Assembly: GCA_004376785.1 (NCBI GenBank)
Contig: SOIY01000229.1
Span: forward strand, 1 to 39,040
Reading direction: 5' to 3'
Source: Candidatus Stahliibacteriota bacterium
GTDB taxonomy: Bacteria > Hydrothermota > Tepidihabitantia > SM23-42
DNA: 39,040 nucleotides
Made by a program: the position numbers and the translations under genes. The number at the start of each line of letters is the position of its first letter. Position 1 is the stretch's first letter. The notes under the pieces are model-generated. The model searched no databases, had not been told where the DNA came from, and was given only the letters and a program-made list of their open reading frames with translations. Of this stretch, positions 13,508 to 22,254 are shown in pieces.

Positions 13508-15290
13508 TTTGGCTCCCAATTTCTATCTTTATTTTCTTTAATAGAATAACTTTTTCCATGTCTCCTACAGAAAATGCGTCTGAAAGAGCTTCGTAATCAA
13601 GCTTAGTATCTTTTACTTCGTTACTGACGAGTTTATCTATATTTGCTCCGCCTATCTCAAACGCCGATTTGTCAACAATTGAACTACCCAATTTTATAAC
13701 TGTTTTTAAGGTAGATATCTTTTTTGTAGCTTTTCTAAGTTTCCTAATAAGGACCCTAGTTGCATCAGTTCCTCCTATAGTTTCTTCCTCACCTTTTCTG
13801 CATATATAACCAGCCATGAATCCCTGTTTTAATATAAACTTCTTAATCCTGTTGGCTAAAGCATAGATAGGTAATGGTTTTAGAACAGATACATCAGATA
13901 GATCTAATTCATCTGCTACTTCCTCATCACTTTCATATTTTACTATACCTTCTCCAACAAAACTGTCAGCTTTCTTAAGTGCCTCAGGATCCTGACTCAT
14001 ATCTACCTCCCTTATTGTAGCCTCTTCGTTTTTTTTATGCTCCGTTAATTTAGCCTTAGAAGTAACAAGGTTTTCTACCTTACCTTCCTCAATTTCTGTT
14101 ATATCTATACTATTTACTACTTCCTTTTTACCTGAGGATTCTATTTGGATTATTTCACCTTTTTTTACTTCTATTTCGACTGATTTATAGACTTTAGTTT
14201 TTTCTATATCTTTTTGAGTTTTATATTTGTCCAGCGATTTGCTCCAGATTAGCCCGTCTATGTCTTTATCCTTATCTTTGTCTTTATCATCTTCTTCTTC
14301 TTTCTTATGTACACTGGTGTTCACTTCAGTATTTTTTTTGCTATTCACTCCCTGATAATGGTTATAGTTGTTATTATTATAGGTAGTGCTAGTGGTTCTC
14401 CAGATTTTCTTACCAAGAAGAGGTGCTTTTTCAGAGTTATATAAATCTCTTATTGAGGTTTTACTATCAATCTCTGTAGTCAAATCCCACAACGCAACAG
14501 TATCATCAGGAAGTGTGACGAAATCAACATCTTCTTTTTTGATATACGGAAGTTTAATCCCTCCAGAAGAAAATAATTTTCCCAGTTTGTTATATTCAAA
14601 AAGAATATTCTTTAGGAATTTCTCTTCTGAAGCTATAAATACTGTCTTTAGCGGTCTTACTAACACCATTTCGGCAGGTTTAGTATCTCTGAACTGAGCT
14701 ACCTGAAATGGATTGTTACCTGATATTGCTAGCACAGAATAGGTTCCTTGAAGCCTTCTACAAGTTTCTCTCAGCGCTTCTATTGTAAATGGTTCAGCCC
14801 CGTTTTTGGTATATTTGTGTAAAAGATGCGTAATAGCCTCAGTGTCAACCTCTGCATGTCTTTTACAATTGAGTTTGTCAAATATTATATCGTGGTTTGT
14901 TAATGTCCCATTGTGAATAACCATCATATTATCAACTTTTATAGGGTGGTTATTTTTATTATCATAGGAGTTACCTACTGAAGATTTCCTACAATGACCT
15001 AGAAAAACCTTCATAATTTTAGGATATTCTCTCCATAACTTTAGAATTCCTTCGTAATTTTTCTCAGTTTCACCGTACCTTGCTATAAAATCTGGGGCAG
15101 GTATGCCCATTTTCAACCCAGTGTAATTGCCATCAGACCAAAGTAATGATACACCAGTAGCATCTTTACCTCTTTCAACAGTTTTTTGGAGTAGCTGAGT
15201 TGTAATAAAAATAGACGACTCTCTTCTAACTCTTTCATCGGTTTTTGATTCAAATTTATCAAAGGCTAGTGCCCCTACAATTCCGCACAT
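13473..15290 (-). CDS. Class II glutamine amidotransferase with long C-terminal extension
   Basis: Residues 1-290 form an NTN-type glutaminase: Cys2 after Met1 (MCGIVGALAFDKF) is the nucleophile. ERGKDATGVSLL, GHCRKSSVGN, NHPIKVDNMMVIHNGTLTNH and DTEAI are the usual substrate and oxyanion motifs. It should release ammonia from glutamine. The remaining 310 residues are not a known synthase domain: they contain a charged DKDKDKDKD repeat, long hydrophilic stretches and a C-terminal helical part (LANRIKKFILKQGFMAGYIC). The extension may bind the amidoligase whose gene overlaps its end. This suggests ammonia channelling between glutaminase and amidoligase, which is inference. Confidence 0.9.
   Translation of the reverse strand: MCGIVGALAFDKFESKTDERVRRESSIFITTQLLQKTVERGKDATGVSLLWSDGNYTGLKMGIPAPDFIARYGETEKNYEGILKLWREYPKIMKVFLGHCRKSSVGNSYDNKNNHPIKVDNMMVIHNGTLTNHDIIFDKLNCKRHAEVDTEAITHLLHKYTKNGAEPFTIEALRETCRRLQGTYSVLAISGNNPFQVAQFRDTKPAEMVLVRPLKTVFIASEEKFLKNILFEYNKLGKLFSSGGIKLPYIKKEDVDFVTLPDDTVALWDLTTEIDSKTSIRDLYNSEKAPLLGKKIWRTTSTTYNNNNYNHYQGVNSKKNTEVNTSVHKKEEEDDKDKDKDKDIDGLIWSKSLDKYKTQKDIEKTKVYKSVEIEVKKGEIIQIESSGKKEVVNSIDITEIEEGKVENLVTSKAKLTEHKKNEEATIREVDMSQDPEALKKADSFVGEGIVKYESDEEVADELDLSDVSVLKPLPIYALANRIKKFILKQGFMAGYICRKGEEETIGGTDATRVLIRKLRKATKKISTLKTVIKLGSSIVDKSAFEIGGANIDKLVSNEVKDTKLDYEALSDAFSVGDMEKVILLKKIKIEIGSQNDQEKANSTAV
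14255..14300 (-). repeat. Coding hexanucleotide repeat (DK)n
   Basis: Imperfect tandem copies of TCTTTATC-like units encode D-K-D-K-D-K-D-K-D in the extension of the class II amidotransferase. It is a low-complexity, slippage-prone charged linker. Confidence 0.6.
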
Positions 15291-15310
15291 ATATTTTTCT
15301 CCTTTAAAAG

Positions 15311-16255
15311 TTAGTAATCGGTAGTATTGGCAGTATTACCTGTACTTGTTATGTATACTCCGTGATTATGTGATGGATATGACGTTACAGGCTCTATTAT
15401 TGGCTGTGATGGTACCTCTCCACCTGATTCATAATTTATATGAAACTCTTTATCTTTTTTGTCTCTTGATTGTTTTTTACTTTTTAATTTTAAGTTGTCT
15501 TTCTGAATCGGCAAATTATTTTTGATCTGTGATTTAATTTCTTTGTATAAACTATTTTTTACTTTGTATTCTTGATCTATCGTAGCGCCATCAATCGTAA
15601 ATAAATTATCACTGTAATTAGATACTATTATATCTACCCTAAAAGTGTTAACTTGTTTCCCAACCAATTGAGAATGTTTACGAAGTGTTTGTGTAAATGA
15701 AATTCCTAGACCATCAACTTTTTTTAAATTAAATAACGGTATACAATGTATGAAGTCAAAAAATGATATAATACTTAACAAATTATCGTTTTTTCCAGAT
15801 AAAAATCTATTACCATAAGTATTAAAATGAAATAAAGAGGAATGTTTATACTCTCTTACGATTGATTTTATAGAATCCATCATAGAAAAACCTGCCGCTT
15901 TTTTATTAGATATAAATGATACACCACCATGCTCTTTCACAGATTTGATTATAGTACTAAATTGACTATAATCAAATTCATCTATATTTTTTACTTTATG
16001 CGTTTCACAAAGAGGTGTTTTATCTACAAATTTTAAAATATTTTCCGGCAGCCATGTATAACCACAGATAGTGCTAGCTCTTGCTGGGAATACATTGATA
16101 CACGCTAATGTTCTTTGTTTTTTCACAGCGACCATAACTGGCGCACCACAAGGTAAATGATCGTAGTTTTGTGTTAAAATAGCATAAGCAATTTTACAGT
16201 CATCTGTAAAAAACTCTCTGTTTTTTGTACCTAGTATTGTGTCACTTCTTAACAC
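15311..16255 (-). CDS. Orphan protein between two amidotransferases
   Basis: The 314-residue protein (MLRSDTILGTKNREFFTDD) shows no glutaminase, ligase or known motif. The first 200 residues look globular and contain four Cys; the last third is a basic, then Ser/Thr/Pro-rich tail ending in HGVYITSTGNTANTTDY that looks disordered. It lies 20 and 16 bases from two class II amidotransferase genes, so it is probably part of the same pathway, for example as an adaptor, a substrate or a diverged enzyme. The alternation with amidotransferases makes the context informative, but I cannot assign a function. Confidence 0.65.
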   Translation of the reverse strand: MLRSDTILGTKNREFFTDDCKIAYAILTQNYDHLPCGAPVMVAVKKQRTLACINVFPARASTICGYTWLPENILKFVDKTPLCETHKVKNIDEFDYSQFSTIIKSVKEHGGVSFISNKKAAGFSMMDSIKSIVREYKHSSLFHFNTYGNRFLSGKNDNLLSIISFFDFIHCIPLFNLKKVDGLGISFTQTLRKHSQLVGKQVNTFRVDIIVSNYSDNLFTIDGATIDQEYKVKNSLYKEIKSQIKNNLPIQKDNLKLKSKKQSRDKKDKEFHINYESGGEVPSQPIIEPVTSYPSHNHGVYITSTGNTANTTDY

Positions 16256-16271
16256 TTTAATCTCCTTTATA

Positions 16272-17066
16272 TTATGGCTTTAGAACAAATTTACTCATGG
16301 TTTTAGCAAATAAATTAAATGCCACACCCATACCACTTATTACCTCTATCTCTATTGGATCACCTAAGTAATCCTCGAAAGGTTTTACAGCAGTTAAAAT
16401 AAAATTTTCTCTGGTAGCAAATAATATAACTTTAACAGCTGGATAATATAATATCCTAATTGGATTACCGCTTCTGAATAAGAACAGGTTGTAAGGGGAA
16501 TCAATATTTAATAAAGCACACGCATATCCACCTTTGATATGTCCAACTGTTTCTCTTATAGATTTTATAGTCCGGTTACTGCCAAAACGCCTTGTAAAAT
16601 GCGATACTAATTGGAAAATAATTTCAGTATCTACCCGAGCGATACGTGTTATATTTTTCCTAAATTTATTAAATAATTCATCATCATTAGCGATCACACC
16701 GTTATGTACGCCTACAATATTCTCTACTACAATTGGATGATTGTTGTAATTATTTTCTGGACTTCCTTTGGTTGGCATTCTACAATGACCAATCATAGAC
16801 TTTAGATGATCACTTGAGGTCTCATCTTTTCCAACCCTCATGTGTTTATCTGCAAAATCGAGATAATCTTTATCTTTTGTAAGCATAGAGCCAGCTAAAG
16901 GTCTACGTATAACTTCTGTTGAGCGGCTTTTCATAACAGCTACACCACTAGCAGACCTCCCGTTTACCTCGGCCTCTTTAAGAAGGGTAGCCATTATAGC
17001 TTTTACTGTTGCAGTATCATCTAATGTATGCTCTTGGAAAAGACCCATACCGAAAATTGAACACAT
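16272..17066 (-). CDS. Class II glutamine amidotransferase, stand-alone
   Basis: 264 residues forming only the NTN glutaminase domain: Cys2 (MCSIFGMGLFQEH), NGRSASGVAVM, IGHCRMPTKGSPENNYNNHP, VGVHNGVIANDDE and DTEIIFQLVS. It should hydrolyse glutamine to glutamate and ammonia and pass the ammonia to a partner. It is a paralogue of residues 1-290 of the gene at 13473-15290. The next gene upstream encodes a GS-like amidoligase (17078-18676), its most likely partner. AAAGGAG lies 9 bases before the ATG. Confidence 0.9.
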   Translation of the reverse strand: MCSIFGMGLFQEHTLDDTATVKAIMATLLKEAEVNGRSASGVAVMKSRSTEVIRRPLAGSMLTKDKDYLDFADKHMRVGKDETSSDHLKSMIGHCRMPTKGSPENNYNNHPIVVENIVGVHNGVIANDDELFNKFRKNITRIARVDTEIIFQLVSHFTRRFGSNRTIKSIRETVGHIKGGYACALLNIDSPYNLFLFRSGNPIRILYYPAVKVILFATRENFILTAVKPFEDYLGDPIEIEVISGMGVAFNLFAKTMSKFVLKP

Positions 17067-17077
17067 TCACAACTCCT

Positions 17078-18676
17078 TTATATTAATGACATGGAGCCGA
17101 TACGATCTAACCATACCATCTCTCCATCGTTCTTTTTAGTATTAATGAATTCAGATACTCTATCATCAATTACCTGATCATTGTCTTTATTAAGTAATAA
17201 GATAACTGCTTTAAGCCATTCGTCTTCATTTTTACACTGATCCACTAATCTTAGATCAATTATTTCAGTTAGCTTAGCAATAAATACATCTTCTGTGGTC
17301 ATCACTACCTGTAAATCTTTTTCAATAGTTTCCCAAGTATCACCATCGCATCTTCTAATACCACATGGACGTTCTGCAAGTTTTTCTAATACTTCATATG
17401 CCGGCCCAGTTTTCATCAGAATATGCTTTATTTGGGAAATTAAATCGAAGGACTCTGAGATTAGCACATCATAGTGTTTTGATAGACCGCTTGTATCACT
17501 AAATCTATCGCCAGAATTATAATCTTTCATGTTGTTCATCAAATCTCTTTTTATTCCTTCCGCTTTTTCTATCCAATCCTGACCGCCTACTTCTACAACA
17601 CCATATCTGGATATTTCTATGGCTTTAATCATCATAGCGTAGTACAAACATGATACAGCTGCTATTGCGCTCGGTGATAGTAAACAATCCATCACTCTTA
17701 GCTCTACGTGAAACCGTTTTACATCACCTTTTTTGGTAAAAGTGCAGTTGTTGTAATTTACCCAACCGTATTTATTTCCGCCCGCATTCGACGAAACGTC
17801 TGCTTTTACCTTTGACATATTATTTAACACTGCAGATATGTTAAGTACTGATACTCTGTATTTTTCCCATCTAGTTATACGCTCCGGCTCATCCAAACCA
17901 ATGGTCATCCAAGTTATGGCATTTTGATATCTCCGGCATAGTTGATGAAAATTAGCCAGTATAATTTCTGGCATAGCTTTTTCCATCTCATCTATTTGAT
18001 TAGGTACACCAGGACTGCCGCTACTACCAGCAATTTTTCCATAATAGCTAGCCAATAAATGCGCATGGATGCTAGTTCTTTCGTTAACATATGCCCCGTT
18101 CTTAACTGCCAAATCTATAATTTCTTTTGACATTTTAAAGAACTCCCAGTAGTCAGGTCTCCTACCAACTGTTATTACTTCAGCTCCTTTCTTTCCGAGC
18201 AAACTTCCGTCAGTTGTAATACTATGGACACCGTGTTTGGTAAGTGAACCATAGCTATGTGAAGGAGTTAGAAAGTTATTCATTCTTTCTCTGATATGGT
18301 CTGGATTTCTTTCTGGATCGAAAAGATTTTCACAGGACTTACAATCTACTTCAAATTTCTCGCAAATTATACATTTGCTAAGAAATCCAGTACAAAATAT
18401 TCCATGACAGATAAAATTTTTCCCTCGTTCAGCTTTACATGTGTCAAATCTGATACAGTCTTTCCAGCAATTAGATTCAGCCATGTGTTTACATGGACAA
18501 GCGTTGTTGTTTCCTTTACAGGTACCATTCTTATTTGGCAAATTAAATTCATACTCCAAGCCAATCTTTAATATCTTATGAAGCATATGTTTCCAATATC
18601 TTACATCACCTGTATTTATTGCTTCCTTAGAGGGATGAACATAAAATGTCCATTTATCTCTGTTATCTCTACTCAT
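17078..18676 (-). CDS. GS-like amidoligase with a 12-Cys insertion
   Basis: 532 residues. The amidoligase core is marked by KIGLEYEFNLP (residues 37-47), TDGSLLGKKGAEVITVGR, ERTSIHAHLLASYYGK and KRFHVELRVMDCLLSPSAIA. Between the first strand and the rest, residues 53-115 hold 12 Cys (at 53, 60, 62, 70, 74, 80, 90, 95, 102, 105, 112 and 115) plus His, a probable multi-zinc or iron-sulfur module not expected in this fold. The C-terminal 150 residues are helical. The stop and the next start overlap as ATGA with the amidoligase 18673-19830. The core function, amide-bond formation using ATP, is an inference from the fold; the Cys module could bind a substrate or a partner. Confidence 0.85.
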   Translation of the reverse strand: MSRDNRDKWTFYVHPSKEAINTGDVRYWKHMLHKILKIGLEYEFNLPNKNGTCKGNNNACPCKHMAESNCWKDCIRFDTCKAERGKNFICHGIFCTGFLSKCIICEKFEVDCKSCENLFDPERNPDHIRERMNNFLTPSHSYGSLTKHGVHSITTDGSLLGKKGAEVITVGRRPDYWEFFKMSKEIIDLAVKNGAYVNERTSIHAHLLASYYGKIAGSSGSPGVPNQIDEMEKAMPEIILANFHQLCRRYQNAITWMTIGLDEPERITRWEKYRVSVLNISAVLNNMSKVKADVSSNAGGNKYGWVNYNNCTFTKKGDVKRFHVELRVMDCLLSPSAIAAVSCLYYAMMIKAIEISRYGVVEVGGQDWIEKAEGIKRDLMNNMKDYNSGDRFSDTSGLSKHYDVLISESFDLISQIKHILMKTGPAYEVLEKLAERPCGIRRCDGDTWETIEKDLQVVMTTEDVFIAKLTEIIDLRLVDQCKNEDEWLKAVILLLNKDNDQVIDDRVSEFINTKKNDGEMVWLDRIGSMSLI

Positions 18677-19830
18677 ATTAAAGCTCCCATCTGTTTGTCA
18701 GTTTTATACCAGTTTACTTCCATATCTGGAGAACATTGTATCCCCGACTCCACATATTTAAAATATTCATTTATAGAATCAGCCCTTTTCTTGTATCCTA
18801 CCATCTTTTCAATACCAGATCTTATATTATCGTAGTAAGTCATTGCCAAACTAGTATCTATACTACATATGATAGAGAATATTGTCATGGCTGATGGAAT
18901 GTCTGGATATAATTCTAGCATATCTTTATCCGTTGATACATAATCTAATTTAGTAAAATTATCTGTACAATGTTTAATACGACTTACTACATCCTCTATA
19001 ACAGTTGCCCCTATACTTATTATACCGTGTGTCAGTACTGGATGCTTCATCAGTGCTGCTCCAGGTACTCTATATTCAAGAGTTCTATTATCTAGTCTAT
19101 AATTGCCTGGTTTACCGTAGGCCAAATAAGGAGTAGTCCTTCTGTAATTATCGTCCTTCCCCTCTGGAAGTATAGAAGGAACTCCTATGTAATAATCTAG
19201 TATCTTTACTATTTGGTCTGCTATCTTAATCTTTTTATAACCTAGTAATTCATTTGGGAGGCCATAATGTAAATGAAAACCGGCAGTGATTTTCTTATAG
19301 GAAGATACTGCTGTTATCATTATGTCAGGGTCATTTATTTTTTGTCTAGCTTGTTTTAACATGTTGAAGATGTGAGATACAACTACATTTTCATCGGTGC
19401 TTGGTAATGGCCTAAATTCTAACAGTAAACCATCACACCCGACAGCGTCCCATTTCTTAAAGTATTTACCTGCAGTTACTATACCAGCATCTTTCTTATC
19501 TACTAGTATTAATTCCGGATCGCAGCCGAGCGTTATATTATCTACGAGTTTTACTTCACAAACATTAGAAGGACTATTAGTTAACAATTCAAATATTTCA
19601 TTAGTAACATATGCAGAGGATGAATTATCTTCTACATCCTCTTCATAGGCCTTCTCAATAGACAAAGAAACTATACTATCATCAGTGGCTCTCATGTTTA
19701 AAAAACCGCCCAGGCGTATGTCTAATGCTTTTCTAAGATCTTTTGGAATTCTGATTACTTTTCTCTCTGTTAATCTTTCTTCACGTATCTTATCCTCCAT
19801 TAATTTAGAAGGGTTAATTATTAATTTCAT
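18673..19830 (-). CDS. GS-like amidoligase type 2, paralogue 2, with AbrB-like N-terminus
   Basis: 385 residues. Motifs are ITLGCDPELILVD, AVGCDGLLLEFRPLPS, ITAGFHLHYGLP and RTLEYRVPGAALMKHP, the same set as in the paralogue at 12203-13507. The first 65 residues contain RKVIRIPKDLRKALDIRLGG followed by FLNMRATDDSIVSL, which reads like an AbrB/MazE-type swapped-hairpin barrel, a DNA-binding or dimerisation module. It should form an amide bond using ATP. Its end is coupled by ATGA to the start of the Cys-rich amidoligase. A DNA-binding-type fold on a ligase could target it to DNA-bound proteins, or may simply serve dimerisation. Confidence 0.88.
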   Translation of the reverse strand: MKLIINPSKLMEDKIREERLTERKVIRIPKDLRKALDIRLGGFLNMRATDDSIVSLSIEKAYEEDVEDNSSSAYVTNEIFELLTNSPSNVCEVKLVDNITLGCDPELILVDKKDAGIVTAGKYFKKWDAVGCDGLLLEFRPLPSTDENVVVSHIFNMLKQARQKINDPDIMITAVSSYKKITAGFHLHYGLPNELLGYKKIKIADQIVKILDYYIGVPSILPEGKDDNYRRTTPYLAYGKPGNYRLDNRTLEYRVPGAALMKHPVLTHGIISIGATVIEDVVSRIKHCTDNFTKLDYVSTDKDMLELYPDIPSAMTIFSIICSIDTSLAMTYYDNIRSGIEKMVGYKKRADSINEYFKYVESGIQCSPDMEVNWYKTDKQMGALI

Positions 19831-19840
19831 TATTTTCCTT

Positions 19841-21247
19841 TCACTCTTCGTAAGGCTCTATTTCAAGTCCTAACCTATTATAGGCGTTCCATCTGCAATC
19901 ATTTTTTCCCCTCGTATAAAATTGATTTTGAAGAAGTCCTATGTCAACATCCACATAGTCATATACAATTGCATCTGTTTTTCCTTTAGCAGTTCTTTGT
20001 ATCCTACCAACCAACTGCTCGACTTTTCCTTCTGCTCTGAATGGCATTGTTATGAATGCTCTATTTAAGAACTTTACATCAAATCCTTCTCCTAGCAGAG
20101 AAAAAGTGCAAACTAACACTGTTATTTCCTTATTATCTAATTTTTCTGCCTGCTCTACCACATATTTTTTAGTGTAGTTACCTGTTGCAATGCCTGTTTT
20201 TTCCCAACCAAGTGATATCAAATCATATAATATTTCTGCATGTATCTTACGATCAGTCAGTACTATACAGTAATTACCTAACACTGCTTCACGAATAATG
20301 TCGCCGACTATTAAATTGTTTCTGCTTGCGTTATTTACAATGTTCTGTTTTAATATTTCCTGAATTTTATTTCCGTATACAGGTTTGGAGTGTATAGATC
20401 TGTATTTTACAAGTGGTAGCATTATACCCCCGTCACTTTCTACTTCACTAACTGATATATGTATGAGTTTTGGCCCAATCATTTGAAACATTAACGTCTC
20501 CAGCTTATCTCTTCGATAAGGAGTGGCTGTTAATGCATAGAGATAATAAGGGTTAAGATTACTAACAACTGTTATAAATGTGCTTGCTGGCACGTGATGA
20601 CACTCGTCAACAATAACGAGACCATAATCATCTCTCATCTCATGTAATTCTTTTAATCTTCTAACAAGTGTAGGTATTAAAGCTACTGTAACGATCTTTC
20701 CTGGTTTCCATTTACCATCGCCTATTAGCCCCACATCATCGTCCTTCAACCCAGGCAGAAATTGTTTTATACGAGCTAAAGCTTGGTTAGATAGAGCTCT
20801 GGTGTGAGTAAGCCATAACGTTGGCTGGCCTAATATTGGTATCATACTAATACCAATAACTGTTTTACCACTACCAGCTGGAGCAATAAAAAGACCTTCC
20901 TCTCCTTCCTTAAGGAACTTTATCATATTATCGAATTGATATGGTCTGTATTTAATATGTGATGAATCAATGTCTATGTAATCGAATATTGCACGTTCAT
21001 CTTTGATTTTAACATCTTTGCCGACTGCTTCCATGAGGAGAGATCTACATCCTCTTGGTATACATAGACTATCATCGGGTAGCATTTCAAAGTTATAAAT
21101 GAATGGATCTAAACCCCAAGCACTATATCCGTTGGCAATAGCGTTATAATACTTAGGATTTTTTACTTTGAGTTTTTCCACAAGATAATTTTTAAGCTTT
21201 TCCGGCGGATTCTTTATCGTTATTTTGTTTGATAATGTTATCTCCAT
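19841..21247 (-). CDS. SF2 DNA/RNA helicase, UvsW/XPB-like
   Basis: The 468-residue protein has all main SF2 motifs: Walker A FIAPAGSGKTVIGI preceded by the RPYQFDNMIKFL (Q-like) segment, DECHH, ALTATPYR (motif III), CTFSLLGEGFDV (motif V) and EQLVGRIQRTAKGK (motif VI). The N-terminal 100 residues form an accessory domain. The closest general types are UvsW-like or XPB/RecG-like helicases that remodel stalled forks and R-loops. The ATG lies inside the upstream Cys-rich gene (56-base overlap), which suggests coupled translation. Position near an SSB-like gene supports a role in DNA replication or repair. Confidence 0.9.
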   Translation of the reverse strand: MEITLSNKITIKNPPEKLKNYLVEKLKVKNPKYYNAIANGYSAWGLDPFIYNFEMLPDDSLCIPRGCRSLLMEAVGKDVKIKDERAIFDYIDIDSSHIKYRPYQFDNMIKFLKEGEEGLFIAPAGSGKTVIGISMIPILGQPTLWLTHTRALSNQALARIKQFLPGLKDDDVGLIGDGKWKPGKIVTVALIPTLVRRLKELHEMRDDYGLVIVDECHHVPASTFITVVSNLNPYYLYALTATPYRRDKLETLMFQMIGPKLIHISVSEVESDGGIMLPLVKYRSIHSKPVYGNKIQEILKQNIVNNASRNNLIVGDIIREAVLGNYCIVLTDRKIHAEILYDLISLGWEKTGIATGNYTKKYVVEQAEKLDNKEITVLVCTFSLLGEGFDVKFLNRAFITMPFRAEGKVEQLVGRIQRTAKGKTDAIVYDYVDVDIGLLQNQFYTRGKNDCRWNAYNRLGLEIEPYEE

Positions 21248-21743
21248 GAAGTATTTTCTCTACAGTAGCTTTAAACTTCTCATTATTACTTGAAAAAAAT
21301 GTTGGGTACGCCTGGCAAACGTACCTTCTTTCTCTTTTTCCTTTACGTTTTTGTTTAAACTTAGTAACTTTATGTTTTAAAGATGTTGCTTTGCCCTCAT
21401 TTTCAATCTGAGCAGTAAAAATGTCCCGGCAGTCTGGTAATAAAGGACAGAGCGCATTGGATGAGATATTATTACATACACCTGTGTGGCAGAATGTTTC
21501 AGAGAACTGTTCTATACCTATATCACTTACTGGTAGTTGAATAGCTTTAAAATGTTTACGTATGTTCAACAGATTCCTTAGCACTAATGCAAACTTTTTT
21601 GGGTTTAATTTATATATACTATTGTAGCAGAAGATTGGATTGCCCACATTATTACATATATTGCAGCTAGAGCAGACAATCCCAACAAATTGTTTCTTGT
21701 TGTATTTCTTCTGCCTCCCTTTATTTTTTCCTTTCCTTACCAT
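21192..21743 (-). CDS. Cys-rich basic orphan, 183 residues
   Basis: A basic N-terminus (MVRKGKNKGRQKKYNKKQF) is followed by CSSCNICNN, a later FCYN and ETFCHTGVCNN, ALCPLLPDCRD and a final YVCQAY, with a Lys/Arg-rich block (KFKQKRKGKRERRYVC). About ten Cys suggest metal or cluster binding and the basic parts suggest nucleic-acid contact. It sits directly before the helicase and overlaps it by 56 bases; its own start overlaps the RAMA gene's stop. Family unknown to me. Confidence 0.6.
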   Translation of the reverse strand: MVRKGKNKGRQKKYNKKQFVGIVCSSCNICNNVGNPIFCYNSIYKLNPKKFALVLRNLLNIRKHFKAIQLPVSDIGIEQFSETFCHTGVCNNISSNALCPLLPDCRDIFTAQIENEGKATSLKHKVTKFKQKRKGKRERRYVCQAYPTFFSSNNEKFKATVEKILHGDNIIKQNNDKESAGKA

Positions 21744-22135
21744 TAGCTTTTATACAATTCTTTAAGTGTTTCTCCTGTTGGTAACTTCCAGAACACCCAG
21801 CCACTTCTTCTGACACCACTAACTGCTTCCGCAGCAGCTGATAATGACGAATATTTAAAATTACCTATTCTATACCCATCTATTTCTACACTCATAATCA
21901 ATAGGTAAGGGACTTTTTCTGTAGTACCCCAACACTCTAATCCGATAGGGATACCATCCTTATTCAAATTGCTTGGTTCTTTCTTTGTTTTTAACAATTG
22001 GATTATCTTGTGCATATGATCTATCTGTTGCTCAAGAATATCAATCCGTTCTTGGTCTGATAATTCTTTTTTAGACACGGCTAACCCTACTCCACTACTT
22101 TTAACCGCTTGACCAAGGGCTATCTTCTGTGTCAT
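21743..22135 (-). CDS. RAMA-domain protein with coiled coil
   Basis: Residues about 25-55 form a short helix (ERIDILEQQIDHMHKIIQLL), and the C-terminal half has IDGYRIGNFKYSSLSAAAEA, then SGVRRSGWVFWKLPTGETL. The SLSAAA...SGW.FWK pattern is that of RAMA-type (restriction adenine methylase-associated) small DNA-binding domains. It may bind modified or unmodified DNA, or target a partner. It is coupled to the Cys-rich orphan (ATGA) and is preceded by the folded 5' element at 22157-22231. The SD is AAAGGAG. The domain assignment is by eye. Confidence 0.6.
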   Translation of the reverse strand: MTQKIALGQAVKSSGVGLAVSKKELSDQERIDILEQQIDHMHKIIQLLKTKKEPSNLNKDGIPIGLECWGTTEKVPYLLIMSVEIDGYRIGNFKYSSLSAAAEAVSGVRRSGWVFWKLPTGETLKELYKS

Positions 22136-22156
22136 TTATATCACTCTCCTTTTGTG

Positions 22157-22231
22157 GTGAGCATTCAAACGTATTTACCGTTATCACGACCCGTAGGATG
22201 GGTTCTGACCCCATATCTCTCAAATACTCAC
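22157..22231 (-). ncRNA. tRNA-sized cloverleaf-like element in a 5' leader
   Basis: On the minus strand a 7-pair closing stem GTGAGTA/TGCTCAC (22225-22231 with 22157-22163) is separated by only 10 bases from ATGGG-GTCAGAA-CCCAT (22198-22214). That hairpin is an exact 5-pair, 7-base anticodon-type hairpin with T33 and anticodon-like CAG. Then come a short AACG/CGTT hairpin and the close. The D-arm is missing and the last loop (GTAAATA) is not a T-loop, so it is no normal tRNA-Leu. It lies about 20 bases before the start of the RAMA gene and may control it, or be a degenerate tRNA. Confidence 0.35.
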
Positions 22232-22254
22232 GCTAATTATATAATTTCCACTCG

